The notes: generated by a model not told the origin, from the letters alone. DNA of 63,316 nucleotides from DATKKG01 sp035543015 (GCA_035543015.1 DATKKG010000088.1:1-63316), one strand, 5' to 3'; counted from the first letter of the stretch, positions 9,495-17,972 are shown. Numbers and translations are program-made.

Positions 9495-9726
9495 AGATGG
9501 GAAGCTGATCCTTTCCGCGCTCCTGATCGTGGGTGCCCAGTCGAGGGACCAGGCCGAGCCTTTGGACCGCCTCGCCGTGAGGATCGGAATCGGGAGCGAT
9601 TCCCTCGCAAGGGACCTTGTGGACCTTCAGGAGAAAGGCTACGTCGTCCTCTACGAGAAGGAGGGGATGATGGGGGCATACCTGACGTCCACTGGAATCG
9701 TCACCGCGTCGTCGACGTACTCCTAG
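9487..9726 (+). CDS. Small winged-helix protein
   Basis: A 79-residue protein overlapping the end of the GT4 gene by 8 nt. ATG 9487 follows GGTGAT at a good distance; GTG 9475 is the longer option. The pattern AVRIGIGSDSLARDLVDLQEKGYVV (split by function: helix-turn-helix, then a wing YVVLYEKEG) is typical of a winged-helix fold. It has no other domain. Translational coupling to the glycogen synthase-like gene suggests, as inference only, a local regulator of carbohydrate storage. Confidence 0.6.
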   Translation: MSKDGKLILSALLIVGAQSRDQAEPLDRLAVRIGIGSDSLARDLVDLQEKGYVVLYEKEGMMGAYLTSTGIVTASSTYS

Positions 9727-9784
9727 TAACTCCTCCCGGGGCTTCGGAGATGAACCTTCTTATGCGTCGGAATGCCACAAGGTG

Positions 9785-11413
9785 ATGGCCCGCATGAAGC
9801 TCGCCGAAGCCTGGAGGATCAGCCGCGTCTCGTACGGCGAGGTGGCCTACAGGTCGCTCGCCCAGACTCGTAGCGGGATGTGGTGGGGGTCCTATGGAAG
9901 GGCCGACCAGGGGAAGGCGATGCAGAACGACGCCGAGTTCATCCTGAGGGCTCTGAGGATAGCTCGGTTCGACAAGGTGGTCGTCGCAGCGATCAGCGTG
10001 GCCGCTTCTCTGCTCCCGTTCTGGTCTTCGCTCTTCGGAGGAGCGGCACCCTCCCTGGCTGGCTCGGTGGCGCTCTGCCTGGCGGCCTCGTTCGCCTTCG
10101 TGATGCTTTACTCCGTCCAGACGCTTTCGTCTTTCCTGAAGGCAGAGTCCTGGGCCTTCCTGTGGAGCCTCCCCGTAACGAAGGAGGACATGTCCGCGAT
10201 CACCCTCCTTTCGTTCGTCAGGACGGTTGACTACATGGTCGCGGGTGCGATCGTCAGCCAGGTGGCGGTGGTGACGCTTCTCACCAAGTCCCCGTCGAGC
10301 ATCCTCCTGATGACCGTCGCGTCGACCGTCAACATGGCGTTGGCCGTGACGCTCTCCCTCTGGTTCTCGAAGGTCTTCTACGGGAGCTTGGCGAGAGGCG
10401 GGCGGTCGCGCAGGGGGACGCTGCTGAGGATAGCCTTCCTGGGTCTGTGGGGCCTTCTCATAGTCAGCCTGGGGTTCATGTTCAGCGCCACAAGCTACCT
10501 GATCCCCTACCTCAATGAGGCGTTGCTTGGTGCGAGTCCATTCGCTTCTTTGATCTCAGCAGTCTACCCGCTCTGCCTGTCGATAGCCGTCGCGGCCGCC
10601 TCGGGCTACGAGGTGAGCGCTTCGTCGGCACTGATCGCGGCTGTCGCCTCGAGCCTGTACATGGGTCTCGCCCTCTACCTTCTGAGGTGGGGATCCAGGA
10701 CCATCAGGGAGATGTCGGTTGGTGCTAGCCTTTCAAGGCAGGCATCCAAGGTAGCTGATCTTTCGATCAAGGTCAGGAGCCCACTGATGGGATATGTGTG
10801 GAAGGACCTGAGGGCATCCTCACGGAATCCCGCGACGGCGTTCTTCTACGCCCTTCCCGTTTTCGAGACCGTTGTGGTCCTGATATCGACCCTGAGCCTC
10901 CCCGTTCTGAGGGCGTCCGTCATCATGGTGGCCACGGCCATGGGAGGGGCATTCGCCCTCTTCCTTCCTCTGGGGCTTCTGAACGCGGAGGGGTCCGGCC
11001 TGACGTACACGAGGACACTGCCGGTGAGGGTTTGGACTATAGTGTCGGCCAAGGCGGTGATCTCCTCCTTGGCATTCGGCCCCGTGCCGTTGGCCCTCCT
11101 GGTACTGGCCCTGACGAAGCCTATCACCTCCGGGCTGACGCTTGTCCTACCCGTGGAGCTCATGGCATCGGTGATGGCCGGAAGCCTCGTCGAGGTCTGG
11201 CTCTTCCTTGGCGTGGCCTCTCAGACCAGGACCTCGGCTGTGCTCCACGACATGGTCAGGCTTCTGGCTGGGGTCTCCCTGATGCTTCTTCCCGAGCTCG
11301 TCTATCTCGGGAGCTACATTCTGTCCCACGACCACCTTCTGTCGGTGATCCTGGCCGGAGCCATGGCGGCGGCCGAGCTGGGCTCGGTGGTGTTCTTCCT
11401 AAGGCGCAGATGA
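9785..11413 (+). CDS. Large polytopic membrane protein, ABC-2-permease-like
   Basis: A 542-residue protein with about 12 hydrophobic segments in two similar halves (roughly 65-260 and 330-540) separated by a charged loop near 305-340. This resembles permeases of ABC-2 exporters, but no ATPase is encoded nearby and no signature motif confirms it. ATG 9785 lies 25 nt from a TTCTTATG element, so the mRNA is probably leaderless; GTG 9782 is the alternative. An 80-residue cytoplasmic N-terminus rich in arginine precedes the first membrane segment. The substrate is unknown. Confidence 0.6.
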   Translation: MARMKLAEAWRISRVSYGEVAYRSLAQTRSGMWWGSYGRADQGKAMQNDAEFILRALRIARFDKVVVAAISVAASLLPFWSSLFGGAAPSLAGSVALCLAASFAFVMLYSVQTLSSFLKAESWAFLWSLPVTKEDMSAITLLSFVRTVDYMVAGAIVSQVAVVTLLTKSPSSILLMTVASTVNMALAVTLSLWFSKVFYGSLARGGRSRRGTLLRIAFLGLWGLLIVSLGFMFSATSYLIPYLNEALLGASPFASLISAVYPLCLSIAVAAASGYEVSASSALIAAVASSLYMGLALYLLRWGSRTIREMSVGASLSRQASKVADLSIKVRSPLMGYVWKDLRASSRNPATAFFYALPVFETVVVLISTLSLPVLRASVIMVATAMGGAFALFLPLGLLNAEGSGLTYTRTLPVRVWTIVSAKAVISSLAFGPVPLALLVLALTKPITSGLTLVLPVELMASVMAGSLVEVWLFLGVASQTRTSAVLHDMVRLLAGVSLMLLPELVYLGSYILSHDHLLSVILAGAMAAAELGSVVFFLRRR

Positions 11414-11505
11414 CGCTGCATTAGTATTCAGATGATGAAACGACGAGGAGGCAAGAGAAGCCCTCACGACACATAAATAGGGGGGAGGCTTGTAATTTGG
11501 CTGAC

Positions 11506-11904
11506 ATGCGCCTAGGGATGTTCCTCGCGGGAATGATACTCCTTCTCATAGGCGGCTTTGCAGGGGTCACCGGCTACCTTTACATGACGTCAGGAGGAAC
11601 CACGTTTCAGGAAGTCCTTTCCTCGCTCCCGCCGGACCTCTCCACTCTCAGCGGACAGATGACCGTGGCCGCTGGGGTGGGGGCTTTGATGGCCATCCTC
11701 GGCATCGGCCTCATCATAGGAGGTGCCGCGAGCAGGATAACCATAAGGTCGGCTGACCCCCTCGTCCTCAAGTCGCTCACCGAGAAGGAACCAGTCCCCT
11801 CGCCGAACGGCTACCCTGAGAACGTCGTTTTCTGCCCCAGCTGCGGGCGCCCGGTCAGCATGAGAGACGAATTCTGCGGCGTGTGCGGGGCCAAGGTCCG
11901 CTAG
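11506..11904 (+). CDS. Two-span membrane protein with C-terminal zinc ribbon
   Basis: A 132-residue protein: membrane segment at about 4-26, an outward loop, a second segment at about 55-78, then a cytoplasmic tail ending in a CPSC-x13-CGVC zinc ribbon (about 108-129). The TATA element at 11473-11480 puts the transcript start near 11502, favouring ATG 11506 over TTG 11497. Archaeal genomes carry many such membrane-anchored zinc ribbons of unknown function. It is followed by another zinc-ribbon gene after 50 bp. Confidence 0.65.
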   Translation: MRLGMFLAGMILLLIGGFAGVTGYLYMTSGGTTFQEVLSSLPPDLSTLSGQMTVAAGVGALMAILGIGLIIGGAASRITIRSADPLVLKSLTEKEPVPSPNGYPENVVFCPSCGRPVSMRDEFCGVCGAKVR

Positions 11905-11954
11905 GAAGACCGCGGCTTCGGCGGAGCGACGCGAATCGGAGGTACTTGGCAAGC

Positions 11955-12176
11955 ATGGCTCGCAGATCGTCCAGGCCCGTCCTGCACCTGAAGGCATACA
12001 ATGTTGTGCGCTGCCCGCATTGTCATTTCGTGCAGGGAATCCGCAAGACTGCCTCATGCAAGTCATGCGGCAGGAACCTCGATTCGTCGAAGCTCCGGAT
12101 CCTGGGATCCACAAACCGTGTGACCGACGTGCCCATCCTGGTGAGACAGATCAAGGAGTCCCTGGCGAAGTCGTAG
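11955..12176 (+). CDS. Small zinc-ribbon protein (DUF1922-like)
   Basis: A 73-residue basic protein with one four-cysteine zinc site, CPHC at about 20-23 and CKSC at about 35-38, followed by a helical tail. ATG 11955 is chosen because the upstream in-frame extension would overlap the previous gene and is arginine-rich low-quality sequence. Similar small archaeal zinc ribbons are thought to bind nucleic acid or be part of RNA-processing complexes. That is family knowledge, not visible here. Confidence 0.6.
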   Translation: MARRSSRPVLHLKAYNVVRCPHCHFVQGIRKTASCKSCGRNLDSSKLRILGSTNRVTDVPILVRQIKESLAKS

Positions 12177-12286
12177 CCTTCGAGATAGGGCCCCGCCTCG
12201 ATACGCTTATCACGCAGGACCAAGCCGGATGTCATGTGAAGGGTCGCCCGCATTTCGCTGATGACTCGTCGCCAGGACTTTCAAGG

Positions 12287-12808
12287 ATGCGGGCGGCCAG
12301 ATATGATGAAGACAGCAGAAGCTACGACGCACTCTATGCCGACGAGCAATTGACCAAGCTCGAAGCGGCACTGGGTGCGGGGTGGAAGGCCCGCGGAAGG
12401 CTCGTGGACTTCGGGTGTGGGACCGCGCTCCTGACGAGCAGGCTCGCAAGGGGTTGCGACGCGGCCGTGGGCGTGGACGTCTCAATTGGAATGCTGAGGC
12501 TCGCGAAAAGGCGGAGGAAGGTGGATCTCGTGCTCGCCGACGCCTCCTGGCCTCCTCTGCGGCCCGGAGCCTTCGATTCCCTTGTCTGCTTCACTTCCTT
12601 CCAGAACTTCAGGAGGAAGAGGGAGGCAATGAAGGGGATGGTGGCCTGCCTCCAGGAAGACGGCTCGGCGGTCTTCTCGCTCCTGTGGAGGGGGGAGGCG
12701 GCCAATGATGAGTCCATTGTCTTGCGTCAAGGCGGGCTGGCCCTGCAGAGGCGGCTGAAAGCCGGAAACGACTCCGTTCTGCTCATGACGAAGCGTCGGG
12801 CTCCCTGA
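12287..12808 (+). CDS. Class I SAM-dependent methyltransferase
   Basis: A 173-residue protein with the Rossmann SAM-binding motif LVDFGCGTALLTSRLA (about residues 36-51), an acidic residue ending strand 2 (GVDVS, about 60) and motif DLVLADASWPPL. The substrate is unknown. ATG 12287 is chosen; an in-frame GTG at 12236 would add 17 residues. The N-terminal YDEDSRSYDALYADEQ is shared by archaeal small-molecule or protein methyltransferases. The protein is short, ending shortly after strand 7. Confidence 0.75.
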   Translation: MRAARYDEDSRSYDALYADEQLTKLEAALGAGWKARGRLVDFGCGTALLTSRLARGCDAAVGVDVSIGMLRLAKRRRKVDLVLADASWPPLRPGAFDSLVCFTSFQNFRRKREAMKGMVACLQEDGSAVFSLLWRGEAANDESIVLRQGGLALQRRLKAGNDSVLLMTKRRAP

Positions 12809-12877
12809 AACAGTGGCAGAAGGGAACCAGCAACTTTAAATCGAATACGAACTCCTGAGCTAACTGCGAAGAAAGCG

Positions 12878-13441
12878 TTGACATACTGCACCAAGTGCGG
12901 AGCAGAGGTCCCGGATGGCGCATTATATTGTGTCAAGTGCGGGAACCCTGTGCAACAGGGAGGCACCGCACCTCCACCACCGCCGCCGTCTGCACCGCTG
13001 AGCTCCCGAGATGAAAGGAGGGCGTACAGACGCCAGGAGAAGAATGAGAAAGGCGAGAAGAACGAGAAGAATGAGAAAGGCGAGAAGCATGAGAAGGGGG
13101 GCATGGGAGGTGCCCTCGTCGGCGGGCTCGTGCTGATATTCCTGGGTGTGCTATCCTACCTCTCCTACTACACGACCTACCTGAATCAGACGCGCTGGTG
13201 GGCCCTTTTCATCGTGGCCCTCGGTGTGGTCCTCATCGCGCAGGACCTGTACTATGCCGCGAAGGGAGCACGGAGGGGCGGAGGGATAATCGGAGGGCTG
13301 ATCCTGGTGGCCGTCGGGGTCTCGCTGTATGCGGACATCTCGAACTGGTGGCCCCTGATACTGATCGCCATTGGTGTCGGGGTGATCGCGGCGGCCATCC
13401 TCGCCCGCTCGAGGAGTCCTGCACCAAGGCCGTCGTTCTAG
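12878..13441 (+). CDS. Zinc-ribbon membrane protein with charged linker
   Basis: A 187-residue protein beginning at TTG 12878, 40 nt after a CTTTAAAT TATA box (12834-12842). It has an N-terminal zinc ribbon (CTKCGAEVP...CVKCG, about 4-22), a proline-rich stretch, a lysine/glutamate repeat built from KNEKGEK units (about 52-72), then four closely spaced membrane segments (about 77-180) of the LiaF/DUF5668 type. The zinc ribbon probably mediates contacts in the cytoplasm. Its last codon overlaps the convergent GH3-like gene. Confidence 0.65.
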   Translation: MTYCTKCGAEVPDGALYCVKCGNPVQQGGTAPPPPPPSAPLSSRDERRAYRRQEKNEKGEKNEKNEKGEKHEKGGMGGALVGGLVLIFLGVLSYLSYYTTYLNQTRWWALFIVALGVVLIAQDLYYAAKGARRGGGIIGGLILVAVGVSLYADISNWWPLILIAIGVGVIAAAILARSRSPAPRPSF

Positions 13442-14565
13442 GTGGCCCAGCTTGTGCAGGCTCGGTAGAGCATGTGCTCTAGGGTCACCGTCAGCCTGGC
13501 CCGGCCGAAGACCCTGAAGTAGTTGGGCCCCAGGCACTCGATCAGGTCGCCGATGTCGTATCTGGGAAAGACCGGCGTGGAGACAATCAGGCGGCCCCAT
13601 TGGCCCCGTTTCATCTCATGGAGAGGGAGGGCCCTGCCGTCGGACATGACTTCGAAGAAATACGCGTCGTAGTTCGGGACGACGTATGGGTAGGAGTCCA
13701 GCTGCTGCGCGAACACCCCCTCCGTCGCTGAGTAGATCTCCCGCACGGGCGCGTGTCCGTATAGGCGTTGGAGCTGTGGACCGTACACCGAGTGTATCTT
13801 CGCCACGCTGGTGCAGAAGAGAGCTTTCATGCGCCAGAACTCCGAAGGGGCCCTTCCGTGGTGTTTCTTGACGTACCGGCCGAAGGAGAGTATGACGGGG
13901 GAAACGCCCATGACGGCTACGACCGGCAGCCTTTCCGCTTGTTCGAACACCATTTCGAACCTCCTCAGCCAATCCTTCTTGGTTACCCCGGGGCCGAGGG
14001 CGTCGATGGATTCCTGAGGCGGGACGAGGCCCCCGCTGCCCAGCGTGGGTTTGAGCCTGGCATATGTGCCGGAGCTGTAGCCGTAGCGGACCGGACCCGC
14101 CGGAGTCGCTTTCTCGAAGACGACGGAGGGGAAGTTCAGGTTGAGCACCAGTCCCTCGACCAACGAGAGATCGTCCGTCATGTAGGCTTGACAGAGGAGC
14201 TCCCTTGCGCCGCATTCGAAGACCCGGTCAAGGTGAAGCTGGGTGCAGGGAACCACTTTGGACTCGCCGGTGGTCCCCCTGGTCATCACGTATGTGAGGG
14301 GTTCCTCGGGGCATAGGTAGCGCGTTTCCCCCTGTAGGACCCGTTGCACCATCGGAGCATATCCTTCGTAATTCAGAGCCGGGAAAGCCTCCCTGAACTC
14401 CGAAATGGAAGAGATGGAGGCGGCACCCCTCTCCTCGCCGTAACCCGTCCTTCCATACTCCTTCAGCAGGGACCGCAGCGCCGTCTCCTGAGCCCCTGCT
14501 GGGTCACTGAGGGAATCGAACCATGGCGAGAGTAGCTGCTCGAGGGCTTCCTTCTGGCTGTTCAA
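13438..14565 (-). CDS. GH3-superfamily acyl-adenylating enzyme, short form
   Basis: The family (named for plant auxin-responsive GH3) activates carboxylates with ATP. Visible motifs are VMTRGTTGESKVVP (the ATP-binding P-loop-like block), YSATEGVFA and a late YDIGDLIE. At 375 residues it lacks most of the C-terminal domain of the usual 500-600-residue proteins and ends at SWAT, running into the convergent zinc-ribbon gene. The start is probably TTG 14565; CTG 14592 overlapping the tfe stop is possible. The gene follows tfe directly, suggesting a shared transcript. The substrate is unknown; it may be a truncated gene. Confidence 0.65.
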   Translation of the reverse strand: MNSQKEALEQLLSPWFDSLSDPAGAQETALRSLLKEYGRTGYGEERGAASISSISEFREAFPALNYEGYAPMVQRVLQGETRYLCPEEPLTYVMTRGTTGESKVVPCTQLHLDRVFECGARELLCQAYMTDDLSLVEGLVLNLNFPSVVFEKATPAGPVRYGYSSGTYARLKPTLGSGGLVPPQESIDALGPGVTKKDWLRRFEMVFEQAERLPVVAVMGVSPVILSFGRYVKKHHGRAPSEFWRMKALFCTSVAKIHSVYGPQLQRLYGHAPVREIYSATEGVFAQQLDSYPYVVPNYDAYFFEVMSDGRALPLHEMKRGQWGRLIVSTPVFPRYDIGDLIECLGPNYFRVFGRARLTVTLEHMLYRACTSWAT

Positions 14566-14588
14566 GGAGACGGCTCCGTCCTTCTTGG

Positions 14589-15107
14589 TCAGCTGGCGGC
14601 CTTGAGCTCCTTCTCCAGCTGGGATATCTTCCACTGGATCGCGACTATGTCCTTGCTGTTGTCGTAGTCCTTCAGTTCGTTGCCGCACTCGGGGCAGCGG
14701 AATGACAGGTCCATGGCGTCGTCGAAGGTCCTCTTCTTGCAGGTCTGGGTCCCGCAGAAGAAGAACTTGTGCCCGGTCTCATAATCGAGGCGCTGCTTCA
14801 GCCTCCCAAGGATCTTCCTCTTCTTGTTGCTGAGGAAGGCGTCCACCTGGTCAGTCTGCGCCCTCCACTGGTAGACGTACCAGCCCCTCTTCGGGTCCTT
14901 CACCCTGATCCCCGTAATGAGGGACTTCCCGAACAGGTCGTAAAGCACACGGCGGACGACGTTGATCTTGAGGCCGGTCGCGCTGGCTATCTCCTCGTCG
15001 GTGGCGTTCTCGTTGTTCAGCAACGCACGGGCCACCTTGACGTATTCCTCCCCTCCTAGTAGGCCAGATACTTTGACGAATGAGTCTTCGTACTGTAGTT
15101 TCTTCAA
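14589..15107 (-). CDS. tfe: Transcription factor E, alpha subunit (TFIIE-alpha homologue)
   Basis: Assists promoter opening by archaeal RNA polymerase. The 172 residues show an N-terminal extended winged helix (about 1-85: ATDEEIASATGLKINVVRRV) and a C-terminal zinc ribbon (CGTQTC about 120-125, CPEC about 139-142), followed by a terminal helix. The start is TTG 15107 preceded by AAAGGAG at a good distance. A TATA element at 15149-15159 lies upstream. The neighbouring trm56 is divergent, an arrangement seen in several archaea. Confidence 0.93.
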   Translation of the reverse strand: MKKLQYEDSFVKVSGLLGGEEYVKVARALLNNENATDEEIASATGLKINVVRRVLYDLFGKSLITGIRVKDPKRGWYVYQWRAQTDQVDAFLSNKKRKILGRLKQRLDYETGHKFFFCGTQTCKKRTFDDAMDLSFRCPECGNELKDYDNSKDIVAIQWKISQLEKELKAAS

Positions 15108-15148
15108 GAAGTATTCTCCTTTGGGTAGTGTGTGAAGGGCATCGATAG

Positions 15149-15159
15149 ACTTTAAAACC
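15149..15159 (-). promoter_or_regulatory. TATA box of tfe
   Basis: The minus strand reads GGTTTTAAAGT, predicting a start near 15128 and a 20-nt leader containing the AAAGGAG ribosome site of tfe. On the plus strand the same box lies only 8 nt from ATG 15165 of trm56, so if it also drives that gene, translation would begin at TTG 15186. Confidence 0.55.
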
Positions 15160-15164
15160 TTACC

Positions 15165-15725
15165 ATGTCACGTCATCCCAAACCATTGCCCAGGCTCTTC
15201 GTCTTCAGGCTGTCTCATAGGCCGAGCAGAGACAAGAGGATCACGACCCACTGCGCGCTGGTCGCCAGGGCCTTCGGTGCTGAATCGATGGTGTTCTCCG
15301 GCGAGCCGGACGACGACCTGATATCGAGGATCGGAAAGGTGGCCGAGAGCTGGGGAGGGGACTTCTCCGTGACCTATGAGCCCCGCTGGGAGAGCTACAT
15401 CAGGAAGTGGAAGGAGCGAGGTGGGGTCGTCGTCCACTGCACCATGTACGGAGAAAGGATACAGGACAGGATGACGGCCGTCAGAAAGGCCGCCTTGAAA
15501 CATGACCTTCTCGTGGTCGTGGGCGGGGAGAAGGTCCCAGGAACGATGTACCGGTTGGCGGACTTCAATATCGCCGTCACCAGCCAGCCCCATTCAGAGG
15601 TCGCCGCCCTAGCGATCTTCCTAGACAGGTTGCTGGAGGGAAGAGAGCTGGAGCTGACGCACGAGGGAGCCAGGCTACGCATCGTCCCTCAGAAGACGGG
15701 GAAGAAGCTACTCGTCGGCGGCTGA
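15165..15725 (+). CDS. trm56: tRNA (cytidine-56-2'-O)-methyltransferase aTrm56
   Basis: A SPOUT-class enzyme that methylates the ribose of C56 in the T-loop of archaeal tRNAs. The 186 residues show LFVFRLSHRPSRDKRITTH (about 11-29), diagnostic for the family, and the trefoil-knot SAM segment VVVGGEKVPGTMYRLADFNI (about 125-144) with HSEVAALAIFLDRL after it. The usual length is 170-200. An in-frame TTG at 15186 would give a start (M)PRLFVFRL closer to homologues and fits the TATA spacing better. The 3' end overlaps hflX by 18 nt. Confidence 0.9.
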   Translation: MSRHPKPLPRLFVFRLSHRPSRDKRITTHCALVARAFGAESMVFSGEPDDDLISRIGKVAESWGGDFSVTYEPRWESYIRKWKERGGVVVHCTMYGERIQDRMTAVRKAALKHDLLVVVGGEKVPGTMYRLADFNIAVTSQPHSEVAALAIFLDRLLEGRELELTHEGARLRIVPQKTGKKLLVGG

Positions 15726-16964
15726 CCCGGAGGACGCCCGCGGGGCGAGCTCGTGTATCGCCCACTCCGGGCCCAGTACTACCAGATGGACCTTTCCGTC
15801 TTCGGCCTCCGACTTCTCCACCCTAACGACGCTTCCGAAGAACTTGGCCTTCTCGGAGAGGGAAGCGGCCCTTTCCGGGGGGAGTATGAGGTCGAGCTCG
15901 GCGGCCTCCTGGATTCCCTTCTTGATGACGGAAAGCAGCTCGCCGATCCCCTCTCCAGTCTTGGCTGAGACGAGCACCACCGCCTGCGCCCACGGTTCCA
16001 GAGAGGAGGCCCTCCTCTTGGCCTCCTCCAGGCCGACTAGGTCGACCTTGTTCATGACGACGACGGTCTTGTGCGGAGACACGTTCAGGTCGGCGAGGGT
16101 GTCGAGGCATGTCCTATACTTCGTCCCGAACCTCTCTTCGGGGTCGCTTACGTCGACCACCAGAAGGACCAGGTCCGCGTAGGTGAGCTCCTCCAGGGTG
16201 GACTTGAAAGCTTCAATCATGTAATGCGGTAGGCGACTGATGAATCCGACCGTGTCGGAGAGGAGAAGCGGCACGTCGCCGATTTCAAGACGCCTCGTTG
16301 TGGTCGTCAGCGTGCTGAACATCTTGCCTAGGACGGGCTGGTTCTCCTTGACCAGTCGATTGAAGAGAGTTGTCTTGCCGGCCGAAGTGTACCCGGCCAG
16401 CGAGGCGATCGAAAGGTGGTTCCTGGCGCGGTCCTCCCTGAACACTTCCCTCCGCTTCTTCAGGACCACGAGCTTCCTCCGGGTGGCGTCGAGCCTGGCC
16501 TTGATGTTCCTGTAGTACTTCTCGACTTCGTAGCTTCCGAAGCCGAACATGCCGGGCTGCTCCCCCATCCTTACGAAACGCACGTAGTCCCTGACCCTGG
16601 GCAGCTCGTACGTCAGCTCGGCCATCTTGATCTGGAGGACGGCCTCCTGCGTAGTGGCCCTCGCCTTGAAGATCTCCAGGACGAGCTTCTCCCTGTCCAG
16701 CACTTCGCAGCCGCAGTGCTTGCTCAGGTTGTAGTTCTCTTGAACCGTGAGCTTGTCATCCACGATGATATGGGAGGGCTTGAAGTCGGCCACCGCCTGC
16801 TTCGCTTCGTCCGCCTTCCCCTCCCCAACGCCGAACCGGCCGTGCCGCAGCTGCCGGATCAGGATTATGTGAACCGGCTGGTAGCCCCCGGCAACGCAGA
16901 GGCCCTTTGCCTCCTCCAGTTCGTCGGGGTACTTGTAGGAAATGAGGACGGCCGGTTTCAACAA
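15708..16964 (-). CDS. hflX: HflX-family GTPase
   Basis: A ribosome-associated GTPase of 418 residues. It has an N-terminal HflX domain (about 1-170) with a coiled region near 165-185, then a G domain with P-loop GYTSAGKTT (about 206-214), switch II DTVGFISRLPH and NKVDLV (G4). The glutamine-to-hydrophobic change after DTVG is normal for HflX. It lies 15 bp after the aMBF1 gene, a pairing known in other archaea, and is probably co-transcribed with it. A role in rescuing or splitting stalled ribosomes is family knowledge. Confidence 0.92.
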   Translation of the reverse strand: MLKPAVLISYKYPDELEEAKGLCVAGGYQPVHIILIRQLRHGRFGVGEGKADEAKQAVADFKPSHIIVDDKLTVQENYNLSKHCGCEVLDREKLVLEIFKARATTQEAVLQIKMAELTYELPRVRDYVRFVRMGEQPGMFGFGSYEVEKYYRNIKARLDATRRKLVVLKKRREVFREDRARNHLSIASLAGYTSAGKTTLFNRLVKENQPVLGKMFSTLTTTTRRLEIGDVPLLLSDTVGFISRLPHYMIEAFKSTLEELTYADLVLLVVDVSDPEERFGTKYRTCLDTLADLNVSPHKTVVVMNKVDLVGLEEAKRRASSLEPWAQAVVLVSAKTGEGIGELLSVIKKGIQEAAELDLILPPERAASLSEKAKFFGSVVRVEKSEAEDGKVHLVVLGPEWAIHELAPRASSGSAADE

Positions 16965-16979
16965 ATCCGGAGGACCTTG

Positions 16980-17396
16980 CTACGAGGACTCGGTCTCGAA
17001 AAGCCGTATCTTCATCAGGTGTTCGAGCTTCTTGGCCAGGGCGACGCTGGGCTTGAGTTTGCCACTTTCAAGCTTGCCCACGACGGATGACTTCTCGTTC
17101 AGCTTCATCCCGAGCTGCTCCTGCGTCAGCCCTGAAGCTTCCCTCGCCTTGCGCAGCACGGCGGAGTAATCTTCGCGGAGGACCAGCTGGTCGTCAGGGA
17201 CCATGGCCGCAGGCCTCCTGTAGACTTGCATGACGGCTTCGGAAGGAGACCGTTGCGCAGCAGCCACAGGAGTCGTCTCCCTCGCTGGCTTGCCCAGCCT
17301 GGAGCACCTGCCACAGACGTTCATGATTGCGCCGTCCACCACGATCCTGTGGCTCTCGCCCATGATCTTGCTGCCGCAGATTTCACACTTGGCCAT
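16980..17396 (-). CDS. mbf1: Archaeal multiprotein bridging factor 1 (aMBF1)
   Basis: A 138-residue protein with an N-terminal zinc ribbon (CEICGSKI at 4-11, CGRC about 28-31), a flexible linker and a cro-type helix-turn-helix (about 70-125: LTQEQLGMKLNEKSSVVGKLE). This is the standard aMBF1 architecture. The archaeal protein binds small ribosomal subunits; its eukaryotic relative bridges TBP and activators. A TATA box shared with the divergent PUA gene lies about 34 nt upstream. Confidence 0.93.
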   Translation of the reverse strand: MAKCEICGSKIMGESHRIVVDGAIMNVCGRCSRLGKPARETTPVAAAQRSPSEAVMQVYRRPAAMVPDDQLVLREDYSAVLRKAREASGLTQEQLGMKLNEKSSVVGKLESGKLKPSVALAKKLEHLMKIRLFETESS

Positions 17397-17424
17397 AACT
17401 CGTCGTTAATCGCTGCGCCCTCTT

Positions 17425-17436
17425 CTTTTATAAATC
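17425..17436. promoter_or_regulatory. Bidirectional TATA box between mbf1 and the PUA gene
   Basis: CTTTTATAAATC reads as a good TATA element on both strands. Its centre is 26 nt from GTG 17457 on the plus strand, giving a leaderless mRNA, and 34 nt from ATG 17396 on the minus strand. Confidence 0.65.
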
Positions 17437-17456
17437 TACTACCGTTAACCGGACCC

Positions 17457-17972
17457 GTGAACGCGGCCGACAGGTTGCAATTGGAGGCCACACTCGAGTA
17501 TCTCTACGGAAGGGGGGTGGCCAAGCGACTTCCTTGGGACGAGATGGTATGCGTCAGATCAAAGAAGTCCCAAAGGATGAAGAAGGTCCTGCTGGGTGAC
17601 CGGCTCCTGGCGACGGTCAGGGAGGACGGGAGCGTGGCGTTCAGCTTGGAGTGCGCCAAGTACCTGATGAAGAGCGCCGCCTTCAGGGACAGCTGCATCG
17701 TGGTCAATGAAGATGCGGCCCAGTTCGTCAGCATGGGCAAGTCCCTCTTCTCAAAACACGTCATCAGGGCGGGACCAAACGTCAAACCCGGGCTGGAGGT
17801 CTGTCTGCTGGACGCTGGCGGCACCCTTCTTGCCGTGGGAAGGGCCATACTCCCCAGAGACTACATGGGAAGGATCAAGAGCGGGGCGGCCGTGAGGGTG
17901 AGAGAAGGCGCACTTGAGACGACCTCAGGAAAGGATTTAAGCGCCGGAACTGGAAAGGCAGTTCTGAATTGA
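17457..17972 (+). CDS. PUA-domain RNA-binding protein
   Basis: A 171-residue protein. The C-terminal half (about 90-165) has the PUA pattern: IVVNEDAAQFVSMGKSLFSKHV followed by GPNVKPGLEVCLLD and a glycine-rich end. This is related to the tail of archaeosine transglycosylase and MCT-1-type proteins. The N-terminal domain is of the type paired with PUA in archaeal proteins of unknown function. The leaderless GTG 17457 fits the TATA spacing. Its stop overlaps the NAC start by one base, and this gene pair recurs in archaea, which suggests a role around the ribosome. Confidence 0.8.
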   Translation: MNAADRLQLEATLEYLYGRGVAKRLPWDEMVCVRSKKSQRMKKVLLGDRLLATVREDGSVAFSLECAKYLMKSAAFRDSCIVVNEDAAQFVSMGKSLFSKHVIRAGPNVKPGLEVCLLDAGGTLLAVGRAILPRDYMGRIKSGAAVRVREGALETTSGKDLSAGTGKAVLN

